Source: Lachnotalea glycerini
Lineage (GTDB): Bacteria > Bacillota > Clostridia > Lachnospirales > Lachnospiraceae
Assembly (NCBI RefSeq): GCF_003201285.1
Contig: NZ_QICS01000009.1
Coordinates: 45,651 to 109,650, forward strand
Length of the DNA stretch: 64,000 nt
Direction of reading: 5' to 3'
Shown here: in pieces, positions 45,123-53,864 of the stretch
Layout of the letters: each line of letters begins with the position of its first letter
How positions within the stretch are numbered: the first letter of the stretch is position 1
Program-made: the position numbers and the translations under genes
Notes under the pieces: generated by a model
Told to the model about the DNA's origin: nothing
The model's database searches: none
Seen by the model: only the letters and a program-made list of their open reading frames with translations

Positions 45123-46166
45123 TTATTTGGCCATTTTTAAATTTAGAATCTGTTTTGTTAATTCGGGTACGATTTTTTTGTAATCACCTACGATTCCATA
45201 GTCCGCAACATCAAAAATTGGCGCATTTTCATCTTTGTTAATCGCAATTATTATATCTGAATCTTCCATTCCTGCTACATGTTGAATTGCACCAGAAATA
45301 CCAATGGCAAAATAGACATTGGGCCGTACCGTTTTGCCCGTCTGCCCCACTTGTAACTCTTTTGGCTTCCACCCTGCATCTACAACGGCGCGTGAACAAC
45401 TTACCTCGCCTTGTATAGCAGCCGCCAGTTCTTCCAATATTTTGAAATTATCTGATCCTCCAACTCCACGACCACCGGATATTAAAATTTTAGCATCCAT
45501 AATATCTACTGTTTCTGCCACTGATTTCACAATATCCAGAATTTCCACATATTTATGATTGCAAACAAATACCGGATCGTATTCCACCACAACGGCCTTT
45601 GCTTCTCGTATCGGTTTCATTGCCTGCATAACCCCAGGTCTTACTGTTGCCATCTGTGGACGGTGGTTGGGGCATGCAATGGTTGCAATTGTATTCCCAC
45701 CGAAAGCTGGACGTGTCATTAAAAGCTGATGATGTTTTTGTTCTTTGCCAGCTACCGGATTAATAGGAAAATCTCCAATTTCCAGCTTGGTACAGTCTGC
45801 AGTCAGACCTGTAGCTACACGAGCGGAGACACATGGTCCAAGATCTCTTCCGATGGCTGTTGCTCCAACTAGCATAATCTCCGGATGATATGTCTTAATC
45901 ATACTAGCAAGTGCATGAGCATATGGCTCTGTCCTATAATCTTTTAGTATGGGATTGTCAATAATGATTACTTTATCTGCTCCGTATTGTGCAAGCGGCT
46001 GTACCAAATTCTTCACATTTGATCCGATTAAAACCGCTGTCACATCAGTCTCTAATTCGTCAGCCAGTTCCCTAGCTTTTCCCAAAAGTTCCAATGATAT
46101 TCTACTTAATTGCCCATCAACCTGCTGCGCGTAAATAGATACCCCTCTGTATTCTTGTAAATCCAT
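45123..46166 (-). CDS. etfA: Electron transfer flavoprotein alpha subunit
   Basis: A 347-residue FAD-binding ETF alpha subunit. It has an N-terminal alpha/beta domain and the C-terminal FAD-binding region SGGRGVGGSDNFKILEELA, then QVGQTGKTVRPNVYFAIGISGAIQH. It forms a heterodimer with EtfB that takes electrons from or gives them to butyryl-CoA dehydrogenase. In clostridia this complex can bifurcate electrons from NADH to crotonyl-CoA and ferredoxin. The ATG at 46166 has GGTG 6 bases upstream. GTG codons at 46178 and 46175 are alternatives. Last gene of the operon. Confidence 0.95.
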   Translation of the reverse strand: MDLQEYRGVSIYAQQVDGQLSRISLELLGKARELADELETDVTAVLIGSNVKNLVQPLAQYGADKVIIIDNPILKDYRTEPYAHALASMIKTYHPEIMLVGATAIGRDLGPCVSARVATGLTADCTKLEIGDFPINPVAGKEQKHHQLLMTRPAFGGNTIATIACPNHRPQMATVRPGVMQAMKPIREAKAVVVEYDPVFVCNHKYVEILDIVKSVAETVDIMDAKILISGGRGVGGSDNFKILEELAAAIQGEVSCSRAVVDAGWKPKELQVGQTGKTVRPNVYFAIGISGAIQHVAGMEDSDIIIAINKDENAPIFDVADYGIVGDYKKIVPELTKQILNLKMAK

Positions 46167-46184
46167 TTTATTCACCACTTTTCC

Positions 46185-46973
46185 TTATAATGAAATAATG
46201 TGTTTTTCAGTCAACTTATCCATAAGATAAGCAACGGAATCTGAAACATCAAGTTTTACTACTTCTCCTGCTCCTTTTCTCACCTTATCGGATGCCTTTG
46301 CAATCTGTGTAGGCGAGCCTTTTAACCCCAAATTACTGTCATCTACTTCCTTTAAATTTTCTCTTTTCCATACCGTAAGTTCAACATCGTAGGCATCAAA
46401 GATACCACCCGGTGTCATATAACGAGGCTGATTCAGTTCGGAAAGTGCAGTAATCAGACAAGGCATTTGAACTTTCACTACATGATATCTGTCATCAAAC
46501 TGACGTTTTACTATCACACTTTTATCCTCAATCCTCAAATTCTGTGCATAAGAAATCACAGGAATATTCAGATGTTCAGAAATTTGGGGACCAACCTGTG
46601 CTGTATCCCCGTCAATTGCCTGACGGCCTGTAATAATTAAATCATATTCCAGATTTTTGATCGCTCCGGCCAGAGTTGATGATGTCGCCCATGTATCTGC
46701 CCCTCCCAATACTCTATCCGTTACTAAAATCCCATGATCCGCTCCCATAGCCAGTGCTTCCCGTAAAACCTCATCCGCCTTGGGAAGTCCCATGGTAATC
46801 ACCGTTACTTCTGCTTTGTACTGATCTTTTAACCGCAAAGCTGCCTCAAGACCTGCCTTATCATCCGGGTTCATAATTGCCAGCATTCCACTCCGGTTTA
46901 AGGTCCCATCTGGATTGAATTTTACTCCGCCTTTTGTATCAGGCACCTGTTTGACACAAACAATTATCTTCAC
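46185..46973 (-). CDS. etfB: Electron transfer flavoprotein beta subunit
   Basis: A 262-residue ETF beta subunit starting KIIVCVKQVPDT, with the nucleotide-binding ITGRQAIDGDTAQVGPQI. It starts with GTG after AAGGAGG. It lies between bcd and etfA with gaps of 12 and 18 bp. The alpha/beta pair and bcd form the butyryl-CoA dehydrogenase/ETF unit of butyrate formation. Confidence 0.95.
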   Translation of the reverse strand: MKIIVCVKQVPDTKGGVKFNPDGTLNRSGMLAIMNPDDKAGLEAALRLKDQYKAEVTVITMGLPKADEVLREALAMGADHGILVTDRVLGGADTWATSSTLAGAIKNLEYDLIITGRQAIDGDTAQVGPQISEHLNIPVISYAQNLRIEDKSVIVKRQFDDRYHVVKVQMPCLITALSELNQPRYMTPGGIFDAYDVELTVWKRENLKEVDDSNLGLKGSPTQIAKASDKVRKGAGEVVKLDVSDSVAYLMDKLTEKHIISL

Positions 46974-46985
46974 TTTTAATCCTCC

Positions 46986-48137
46986 TTATTTCAAAACGTT
47001 TCCGGCTATCACCATACGTTGGACTTCTGAGGTACCCTCATAGATTTCGGTAATCTTGGCATCACGCATCATCCGCTCTACCTCATATTCCTTGATATAT
47101 CCGTACCCACCATGCAGCTGTACTGCTTTCCTGGTTACTTCCATGGCTGTTTCTGCAGCATACAATTTAGCCATTGCCGCCTCAACGCTATAAGAATCCT
47201 TATTTTCTTTTGCTTTCGCTGCCTTGTATACAAGCAACTTTGCTGCTTCAATCTTAGTCGCCATATCCGCCAGTTGAAACTGTGTATTCTGAAATTGACC
47301 AATGGAACGGCCAAACTGCATTCTTTCTTTCACATATTTTACCGTATGATCAAATGCACCTTCCGCCAGACCAAGTGCCTGAGCGGCAATTCCGATTCGT
47401 CCACCATCCAGGGTATGCATTGCGATACCAAATCCTTTTCCTTTTGCTCCTAACATATTTTCATTTGGAATACAACAGTCATTAAATATTAATTCGTATG
47501 TGGATGATCCATTGATCCCCATTTTCCTTTCCTTTGTTCCAAAGCTGAACCCAGGTGTTCCTTTTTCAACAATAAACGCTGATATTTCTTTCTTTTTCGT
47601 GCCTCTTTTTTCTACTATACCGGTTACTGCTATTACAATATAAATGTCTGCTTCTTTTCCATTGGTAATAAAACATTTTGTTCCGTTTAGTATCCACTGC
47701 GTTCCTTGTAAAACTGCTTTTGTCTGCTGACCCTGAGCATCGGTTCCCGCTCCTGCTTCCGTTAATGCGAAGGCACCAAGTTTTCTTCCTGAAGCCAATT
47801 CAGGAATGTATTTTAGCTTCTGCTCTTTTGTACCGTAAGTAAGAATAGGATCGATACAAAGAGATGTGTGGGCAGATAAGATTACCGATGTTGTGCCACA
47901 TTCCTTTGCCAATTCTTCTACACACATAATGTAAGAAAGCACATCGCATCCCTGCCCACCATATTCTTTGGGGACGGGAATCCCCATCAGACCACACTTT
48001 GCCATTTTATTGACGGTTTCTCTGGGAAATTCTTCAGTCTCGTCAACCTCTATCGCCAGAGGCTTTACTTCATTTTCAGTAAAACTTCTGTAGAGGGATT
48101 GTGCGAGAAGATGTTTTTTTGATAAATTAAAATCCAT
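46986..48137 (-). CDS. bcd: Acyl-CoA dehydrogenase, butyryl-CoA dehydrogenase type
   Basis: A 383-residue short-chain acyl-CoA dehydrogenase that reduces crotonyl-CoA to butyryl-CoA with the adjacent EtfAB. FAD-binding motifs AFALTEAGAGTDAQ and AQALGLAEGAFDHTV are present, with the C-terminal LHGGYGYIKEYEVERMMRDAKITEIYEGTSEVQR segment containing the catalytic Glu. The size matches clostridial Bcd. The start at 48137 follows GGAGGAG by 6 bases. Hydratase and thiolase genes are absent, which suits a pathway that enters at crotonyl-CoA from 4-hydroxybutyrate. Confidence 0.95.
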   Translation of the reverse strand: MDFNLSKKHLLAQSLYRSFTENEVKPLAIEVDETEEFPRETVNKMAKCGLMGIPVPKEYGGQGCDVLSYIMCVEELAKECGTTSVILSAHTSLCIDPILTYGTKEQKLKYIPELASGRKLGAFALTEAGAGTDAQGQQTKAVLQGTQWILNGTKCFITNGKEADIYIVIAVTGIVEKRGTKKKEISAFIVEKGTPGFSFGTKERKMGINGSSTYELIFNDCCIPNENMLGAKGKGFGIAMHTLDGGRIGIAAQALGLAEGAFDHTVKYVKERMQFGRSIGQFQNTQFQLADMATKIEAAKLLVYKAAKAKENKDSYSVEAAMAKLYAAETAMEVTRKAVQLHGGYGYIKEYEVERMMRDAKITEIYEGTSEVQRMVIAGNVLK

Positions 48138-48179
48138 GTTCTGCTCCTCCATTTTATCTAACAATCCTTATAATCGCCT

Positions 48180-49607
48180 TCATAGATTTGATTTGGAATC
48201 CAGCTCTCCATAAAGGGTCTTTCCTGCTTCATTTTTCGGTATCTGATTCAAATACCTTACTATGACTGACCTTGCATTGATTCCTGTCATTTGAAATAAG
48301 TAATCCAAAATCAGTTCCTTTCCATTTTCTTTGGTAATGTCTGTATAAATAATCAATTGATCATCTACACCTATACACGCAAAGTCAACTTCTTCAAAGG
48401 AATCCTTTAACATACGCTCTACTTCATCCAGATTGATTCTGTTTCCAAATAACTTGATAAACCGCTTTTTCCTGCCTGTTATGTAGTAGTAACCGGACAT
48501 ATCCCGTTTTGCTATGTCACCTGTATATAGAATTCCTTTCCAATTATCCTGTTTTTTCAGGTCCTTTGCACAGCCTGCATATCCCAAGGCTACATTTTTT
48601 CCTTCATATACCAACTCTCCCTCGGTATCCGCTTTTAAAATCTCCTTACCCTCCTCATCTTTCAACCAGAATCTGCCTCCCGGTATCGCAATCCCTATGC
48701 TTCCACATTGTTTTACTGCCTTAAAAGACGGAAGATATCCCATGCGCGCCGTAGCTTCTGTCTGTCCATACATGACTATAAATTCTTTTCCTGTCCTTGC
48801 TGCATATAAGGCAAACTCCCTGTGAAGGTTCAAGGAAAGTTTTCCTCCTGCCTGAGTCATGGTTTTTAACTTCGGTAAGTCCATATCCATAAAACCAATT
48901 CGTTTTAGAATTTGGTATGTGTAGGGAACTCCACCAAAGGAAGTGGCTTTCTTTTCTTTTACAAAATTCCAGAAATCCCGTTCTACCATTCCCTGATTTG
49001 TAAGTAAAATTGTAGCGCCCTTTAAAACATGACTGTTAATGATGGACAAACCGTAAGTATAATTCATAGGAAGTGTTGTAACGGGTCTTTCGTTTTTATC
49101 AATATTTAGATACTTACAAATAGACGCAGCATTCGCATCAATATTGTCTCCACTCTGCCTCACCAGCTTAGGACTTCCCGTACTGCCTGATGTTGTCAAA
49201 AGCAAGGACAGTTCTTCATAAAGAGGTATGGATTGTTTCACTTTTCTGCGGCATAAGCAATATCCCCATGTTTTCCACACGATTTCGCTCTCACTTACTT
49301 TATCCAAACAGGAAACCGGCACATATAGAAAGTCAGGTTGATATTCGTTTAACAGTCTCGTCAATAATTTCTCATGAATGTGGCTTGCAAGCATCAGGGG
49401 AACGACTCCTGTTTTCAGACAGCTAAGATATCCTAGAAGTGAACCTATCGTATTGCTGCACAGAATGAAAACCAGACTTTTTTTACCAATGTTTTGATAA
49501 AATTCCTCTGCAAAGGAATCCAATTCCTGATAGGTAACCACCCTGTTCTTTTCATCCAGAGCAAGGACACGGTCACTATATGATTTTTCCATTTCAAACA
49601 GTTGCAT
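48180..49607 (-). CDS. AMP-dependent acyl ligase (ANL superfamily)
   Basis: A 475-residue adenylating enzyme. Motifs run in order: LLTTSGSTGSPK (P-loop, residues 137-147), YGQTEATARMGY, LYTGDIAKRDMSGYYYITGRKKRFIKLFG and the C-terminal PKNEAGKTLYG with the catalytic Lys. It activates a carboxylate as an acyl-AMP and passes it to CoA or to a carrier protein. Overlap of 14 bp with the LuxC-like gene and the ACP gene upstream favour loading of the adjacent ACP, but specificity is not visible. The start at 49607 follows GGGAGG. Confidence 0.88.
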   Translation of the reverse strand: MQLFEMEKSYSDRVLALDEKNRVVTYQELDSFAEEFYQNIGKKSLVFILCSNTIGSLLGYLSCLKTGVVPLMLASHIHEKLLTRLLNEYQPDFLYVPVSCLDKVSESEIVWKTWGYCLCRRKVKQSIPLYEELSLLLTTSGSTGSPKLVRQSGDNIDANAASICKYLNIDKNERPVTTLPMNYTYGLSIINSHVLKGATILLTNQGMVERDFWNFVKEKKATSFGGVPYTYQILKRIGFMDMDLPKLKTMTQAGGKLSLNLHREFALYAARTGKEFIVMYGQTEATARMGYLPSFKAVKQCGSIGIAIPGGRFWLKDEEGKEILKADTEGELVYEGKNVALGYAGCAKDLKKQDNWKGILYTGDIAKRDMSGYYYITGRKKRFIKLFGNRINLDEVERMLKDSFEEVDFACIGVDDQLIIYTDITKENGKELILDYLFQMTGINARSVIVRYLNQIPKNEAGKTLYGELDSKSNL

Positions 49608-50790
49608 CACAATCCTCCCGGCTAATCTGCCTAGACAGTGTCGTAACAAAATCCTGCCCATCCCAAATCAGATCCATATCCATAGCTCGCCCTATAGGTA
49701 CCACCCGGTTGACTCCATAGAGATGATTGTTTAACACATAATCGGTCAAATCCTTTCCTCTGATACCGTAATAGGTTACTGTCTGAAGCTGCCTGACCGC
49801 CAATGGTTGGATAAAATCCTGCCACTCTCCCACACATTGGAAAAACATTCCGCAGTTTCCCAAAATCTGAAATGGATTATTGGGTATCTTCTGCAGCATA
49901 ATGGTATACAGCAGATTGTCATAACGTTCGATTTTTATGGCTTCTTCGAATTCCATCGCAAACTTGCATAAAGCTTCGTATTTTAAAGTTGCCTTATGAG
50001 CTGTTATCTCATATCCGGCTGCTGCCCTAACTACTGCTTCCCACCATTTTCTTCGTGCTTTTTGGTTTGCTTTTGTCTCCTTTTTCTGGTTCCACAAAAC
50101 AAACCTTGGACTTGAACAGGCATTCTGATCCACGGCATACGTGTCATTATAAAAACGGTGCGCCAGCTCCTCAAGTTCACCCTCCGAAATGACACTCATG
50201 CTCCTAGTATCCAGAATACAAATTGAATAACGGTTCGGAAACATCATCTGCACTGCATCGGGTTTCATGGGCATGCTTCGCAGCGACATTATGGTTTTGT
50301 TTTCTCCCCATATGACACACCCATCACACTGTTCTATCCATTTGTGAATCAATTCCTGTTCTCTGTCACAGGTGAATACGATGATTCGTTCTTTTAGTTT
50401 TTCATGCTCTGGCTGTTTCAAAAGTGAATCCATTCTTTGACACAGCTCTAAGTCCTGTTTTTGTGCTCTTAATGAAATCCGTACTGCACAGCTATTTCCT
50501 GCCAGCAGTCCCATAGCCAGACTGTAAGCAAACAATATTGGTACATTGGATGCCGGAATATGAAAAATAATACCTCTGCCCAGACGTACTCCCTTATCTT
50601 GATACCTTTTTTTAAATTCCTCCATATGGGTTCTTCTGCACCAGAACCCAAAGGCTTTTGTCTCTTTCCTTTGATATGCATTCACCCCATAGTCTTTTCG
50701 AATGATTACTGACAACTGATTTAAAAATTCCAGTACAGGTTCACAAAAAGGCTCCCATGGCTCTGCCAGCAGATTTTCCACTCCTGCCAT
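49594..50790 (-). CDS. LuxC-like acyl-CoA/acyl-protein reductase
   Basis: A 398-residue member of the LuxC aldehyde-dehydrogenase-like family. The cofactor region HIPASNVPILFAYSLAMGLL spans about residues 77-96. The nucleophile is C225 in DQNACSSPRF, a match to the LuxC catalytic stretch. It reduces a thioester to an aldehyde with NADPH. It follows the LuxE-like gene by 10 bp and overlaps the AMP-ligase gene. No luciferase or LuxD thioesterase is nearby, so the product is a metabolic aldehyde. The start could also be 50811 or a GTG at 50820. Confidence 0.87.
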   Translation of the reverse strand: MAGVENLLAEPWEPFCEPVLEFLNQLSVIIRKDYGVNAYQRKETKAFGFWCRRTHMEEFKKRYQDKGVRLGRGIIFHIPASNVPILFAYSLAMGLLAGNSCAVRISLRAQKQDLELCQRMDSLLKQPEHEKLKERIIVFTCDREQELIHKWIEQCDGCVIWGENKTIMSLRSMPMKPDAVQMMFPNRYSICILDTRSMSVISEGELEELAHRFYNDTYAVDQNACSSPRFVLWNQKKETKANQKARRKWWEAVVRAAAGYEITAHKATLKYEALCKFAMEFEEAIKIERYDNLLYTIMLQKIPNNPFQILGNCGMFFQCVGEWQDFIQPLAVRQLQTVTYYGIRGKDLTDYVLNNHLYGVNRVVPIGRAMDMDLIWDGQDFVTTLSRQISREDCDATV

Positions 50791-50800
50791 AACCTTAACC

Positions 50801-51874
50801 TCACCTTTCATAGGTATCACTGCACCCCCTTATCTGTGCCTGCCGTATTCTGCCTGTTACTTTAAAATATTTTCCCAGGCGGCCGCAGGGACAATCATCT
50901 TCTCCCAGTAGGATTCCTTCATCTTCTGTTAAAATTGAATGTCCAGGATACGAATAAGGAAGAGGTGACAAAACCTGAATGATCCCTTTCTCCCCAATTT
51001 TACAAGGACTAAAATCTTCTGGTCTTCTCATGATTACATCCGAATAAATACTGGCATGAAAGTTGCCACAGGAGCATTCCATATAGATGCAGCCTGTCTG
51101 TTCTGCCATTCCGTAGTAATTGTGTATGTTTTCTATACCTGTCACCTCCCGGATTTTTTTCTTAAACTCGCCGGAGGATACTGACTTTTCCAAAAGCCTC
51201 TTCCAACCGCCTCCATGTACTAGTATGGCATTTTTTAGGTTAAGCTTTTTTCCAGATTGTCTAAGCACCTCATAAAAATACTCCCAGATTATATAGGTAA
51301 ACCCAAAGATTAGTATCTTGTTTTCTTGGCAGCCATTAAGAAATTTCTCTATCCCATTTAAATCTAATTTCATATCTTGATTCAGTGCATAGCCGATTCT
51401 TGATGAAAAGATAGAAAATCCAAGAATCCCAGCACCTCTTGCTGAAAATAACTCTCGATTTTTCAGTACATCAAGACGATCAATGATCAAAAGTGGCAAT
51501 CTCGATGCTCCAAAGAAATCCTCACCTATATTTGCCAGTGCTTTCTGCTGGTTGGTTGCTGTATCTGCATCCAGATAAATTTTAGATACTTTCTGTTCCT
51601 TTGTTCCTGAGGAAGTCACGGTTTTGTTTACCATGTGGCAAGGTACACTTTTCAATTCCATATTTTTAAATAATCCAACCGGAAGCATAGGAATCTTTTC
51701 TTCCTTGCTTTGAACTTCTTCTGGTATCTGCAGCATGATTAGGAATTTGTTGTATAGCTCACAATGCTGTCTATGATAAGCAGTCAGTTCTGCCAGCCAT
51801 TCTCCATACAACTTACTTTTTTCCTCTTTTTTAAGTGAGTAAGGCTTCCTGCTCAGAATTTTTTCATAATCCAA
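50801..51874 (-). CDS. LuxE-like acyl-protein synthetase
   Basis: A 357-residue member of the LuxE/PaaK-like family. The adenylate loop is TSSGT (residues 87-91). GMAEQTGCIYMEC lies in the second half. The C-terminus ends in GRIRQAQIRGCSDTYER, where C351 in the RGCS context corresponds to the acyl-accepting Cys of LuxE. In luciferase systems LuxE activates a fatty acid, takes it on Cys and passes it to LuxC. Here it precedes LuxC directly. A TTG at 51874 has ideal spacing to AGGAGGTG. A GTG at 51883 overlaps that site. Confidence 0.87.
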   Translation of the reverse strand: MDYEKILSRKPYSLKKEEKSKLYGEWLAELTAYHRQHCELYNKFLIMLQIPEEVQSKEEKIPMLPVGLFKNMELKSVPCHMVNKTVTSSGTKEQKVSKIYLDADTATNQQKALANIGEDFFGASRLPLLIIDRLDVLKNRELFSARGAGILGFSIFSSRIGYALNQDMKLDLNGIEKFLNGCQENKILIFGFTYIIWEYFYEVLRQSGKKLNLKNAILVHGGGWKRLLEKSVSSGEFKKKIREVTGIENIHNYYGMAEQTGCIYMECSCGNFHASIYSDVIMRRPEDFSPCKIGEKGIIQVLSPLPYSYPGHSILTEDEGILLGEDDCPCGRLGKYFKVTGRIRQAQIRGCSDTYER

Positions 51875-51928
51875 TCTTTTCACCTCCTGGTATCAAAGCA
51901 ATTATGTATGTCAGAACTTCGGTAAAGG

Positions 51929-52165
51929 TTATATGGCTACACCATATTTTTTCATAATCTCTTTTCCCTTTTCATAGGAGGAAAAATCCATCACATCTGC
52001 GGTACTGATATGTATATCAAATACTTCTTCTAAATCAGATATTAACTCCATATGTCCAAGTGAATCCCATAACTGGGTTCCTCTGTATTTTAGCCCGGAC
52101 AAAGCCTCTTCCTTTATTTTCAAATCCCGGACAAACAGTTGATTATATCTTTCTAAATTTGTCAT
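51929..52165 (-). CDS. Acyl carrier protein
   Basis: A 78-residue acidic carrier with the phosphopantetheine Ser35 in the WDSLGHME motif, followed by LISDLEEVFDIHISTADVMDF helices. It is not the fatty-acid ACP, because it has an extended N-terminus and lies 54 bp before the LuxE-like gene and after a Cys-rich protein gene. It probably presents the acyl group handled by the adjacent ligase, synthetase and reductase. Confidence 0.9.
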   Translation of the reverse strand: MTNLERYNQLFVRDLKIKEEALSGLKYRGTQLWDSLGHMELISDLEEVFDIHISTADVMDFSSYEKGKEIMKKYGVAI

Positions 52166-52182
52166 AGTCTGTTACCTTCCTT

Positions 52183-52497
52183 TCATGATTCATACAAAAC
52201 AACTCTTTCGTCCTCATCTGGTGACTGTTTTTCCTTCTCGTTTACTTTTAATTCCTGTTCCATACGAAGAAAACTCTCTTCATCCCATAAAACAAATAAT
52301 TTCTTATCTGCTGTTAATTTAGAGGTTGTGGCACATCTTCTGCTGCATCCACATACTACCATCCAGTAATCACAGGATTGATTACTAGATGCTCCTACGT
52401 ATTCATAAAGAGGATTCTCTTCTATAAATCTTCTTACTCGCTTAACTCTGTCATATACCGGATTACAGCCACCACAATACTTGATTCCAATTACCAT
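52183..52497 (-). CDS. Cys-rich small protein with CGGC motif, unknown function
   Basis: A 104-residue soluble protein with no transmembrane segment. It carries six Cys: C8 and C11 (KYCGGCNPVYDR), C42, C49, C51 and C55 (SCDYWMVVCGCSRRC). The spacing CxxC and C-x6-C-x-C-x3-C suggests metal or Fe-S binding or a redox role, and the C-terminal 25 residues are charged and probably disordered. I do not recognise a family. The gene lies between the LysR and ACP genes with gaps of 11 and 17 bp. A partner role in the acyl/electron-transfer operon is inference. Confidence 0.8.
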   Translation of the reverse strand: MVIGIKYCGGCNPVYDRVKRVRRFIEENPLYEYVGASSNQSCDYWMVVCGCSRRCATTSKLTADKKLFVLWDEESFLRMEQELKVNEKEKQSPDEDERVVLYES

Positions 52498-52508
52498 TAG
52501 ACCCTCCT

Positions 52509-53399
52509 TTATTCCTGAAATTCAAGCATATATTGAAGTTTTTTGGCGGCCGGACTCAAAGGACGGTTCGTATCGCTTACGATACAGATATTTCTTTCCG
52601 GAATTGGTTCATGAAGCTTGATCTCAACAATCTCTCCCTGATCTATATAAGGACGGGCAAACTCTTCCGGAACAAAACCAATACCAAGATTCTTTGTTAT
52701 AATTGGAAGAATCAAATCCATAGTCGCTACTTTAATTGCAGGCTGCATCGTTAACCCACAGGATCGGTAAAATCCCTGAAAGAAAGAAAACGTGGTTGTG
52801 GAACTGGACATAGTAATCAGCGGAAGTTTTGTCAGCTCTGAAAGGTACACCGTATCGAGTCCATACTCCTTATACTTAGTCCCTCCCACTAATATACTGT
52901 TAAAGGGCTTAACCCTTACCACCTTTAATGTTTGTTCCAGGTCAAAAGGTGTTGTTATGATAGCCAAATCGATCTTGCCGGCTTTTAACTCATTTAATGT
53001 CTGTTGCGTGTTATGATTAAAAATATTAAGCTTTACCTGTGGATATTGTTCCTGAAATAGATTCAGCCTTGCCACTAGATAAGATAACATGGCGATCTGT
53101 GTGGCTCCTACATTTATGTATTCATGCTGCTCGCCCAGAAGTTCCCCCAGTTTTTCTTCTCCCTGAAACAGTTGTTTGCATGCTGGAGCAACGTAGCTAT
53201 AAAGCAATTCTCCTTCTTCTGTTAACTTGACCCCTTTTCTAGATCGGATAAAAAGCTTACAACCTAACACGTTTTCCAAATTTTGCATACAATAAGTTAC
53301 GGATGGCTGGCTGGTTACCAAAGCATTGGCTGCTCTGGTGAAATTCTTATATTTAGCCACATAATAAAAAACTTTATAATGTTCAAAATTAGCAGTCAT
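52509..53399 (-). CDS. LysR-family regulator heading the acyl/etf operon
   Basis: A 296-residue regulator with the LysR winged helix-turn-helix at residues 1-60 (FTRAANALVTSQPSVTYCMQNLENVLGCKLF). The substrate-binding domain spans about residues 90-295. Its gene is first in the tight nine-gene cluster ending with etfA, with an 11-bp gap to the next gene, and is divergent from a NifU-like gene. It probably controls that cluster. An AT-rich region between the two genes contains taatagttatta, a possible T-N11-A-like LysR site. Confidence 0.88.
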   Translation of the reverse strand: MTANFEHYKVFYYVAKYKNFTRAANALVTSQPSVTYCMQNLENVLGCKLFIRSRKGVKLTEEGELLYSYVAPACKQLFQGEEKLGELLGEQHEYINVGATQIAMLSYLVARLNLFQEQYPQVKLNIFNHNTQQTLNELKAGKIDLAIITTPFDLEQTLKVVRVKPFNSILVGGTKYKEYGLDTVYLSELTKLPLITMSSSTTTFSFFQGFYRSCGLTMQPAIKVATMDLILPIITKNLGIGFVPEEFARPYIDQGEIVEIKLHEPIPERNICIVSDTNRPLSPAAKKLQYMLEFQE

Positions 53400-53459
53400 A
53401 CCATTACTTCTTTCTTTTATTTTTTGTCTGCGTTAATAGTTATTATATTTCTGTCATAA

Positions 53460-53488
53460 TTGACAAATGCTCCACACACTGATAAACT
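53460..53488 (+). promoter_or_regulatory. Promoter of the NifU-like gene
   Basis: A consensus -35 TTGACA (53460-53465), a 17-bp spacer and TAAACT (53483-53488), 21 bp before the ATG. Confidence 0.6.
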
Positions 53489-53509
53489 ACTATGCAAAGG
53501 AGGTTTCAT

Positions 53510-53797
53510 ATGGAGTCTATGGTAAAACAAATCGAAGCATTACTTGATGAAAAAGTGCGTCCCATTCTGGAAGAGCATGGTGGTAATATAACGATACAAA
53601 GTCTGGAACATCAGATCCTGAAAGTAAGACTAACCGGTAAATGTTTTGGATGTCCTGCTGCCCACAGTACAAATGAAGAACTGATTACATATGAGGTCCA
53701 GTCCGCTTTTCCCACCATTCAAGACGTTGTTCTGGTAGAAGAAATCAATCCAGAACTGCTTGACATGGCACACAAGATACTGGGGCATCAGTCATAA
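53510..53797 (+). CDS. NifU C-terminal-like Fe-S protein
   Basis: A 95-residue protein consisting only of the NifU C-terminal domain. HGGNI spans residues 23-27 and the Fe-S ligand pair C45/C48 lies in GKCFGCPAA. Such stand-alone proteins carry or pass an Fe-S cluster. It is single and divergent from the LysR-led operon and convergent with the SemiSWEET-like gene. A role in assembling the [4Fe-4S] cluster of the neighbouring 4-hydroxybutyryl-CoA dehydratase is plausible but unproven. AAAGGAGG precedes the ATG. Confidence 0.88.
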   Translation: MESMVKQIEALLDEKVRPILEEHGGNITIQSLEHQILKVRLTGKCFGCPAAHSTNEELITYEVQSAFPTIQDVVLVEEINPELLDMAHKILGHQS

Positions 53798-53827
53798 TCT
53801 TTGTTTGTATCAAATTTTATGTTCTGA

Positions 53828-53849
53828 ACCCGGAATCTATATTCCGGGT
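53828..53849. terminator. Bidirectional hairpin between convergent genes
   Basis: Perfect stem ACCCGGAAT/ATTCCGGGT with a 4-base loop. It has little T-tract on either side, but its place between convergent genes fits a shared terminator. Confidence 0.6.
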
Positions 53850-53864
53850 CTGTAACATAATAAT

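Noticed and set aside
49594..51883. LuxC/LuxE-like genes as a bioluminescence system
   Set aside because: No luxA, luxB or luxD is present, and the partners are an ACP, an AMP-ligase and bcd/etf genes. Metabolic acyl reduction is more likely.
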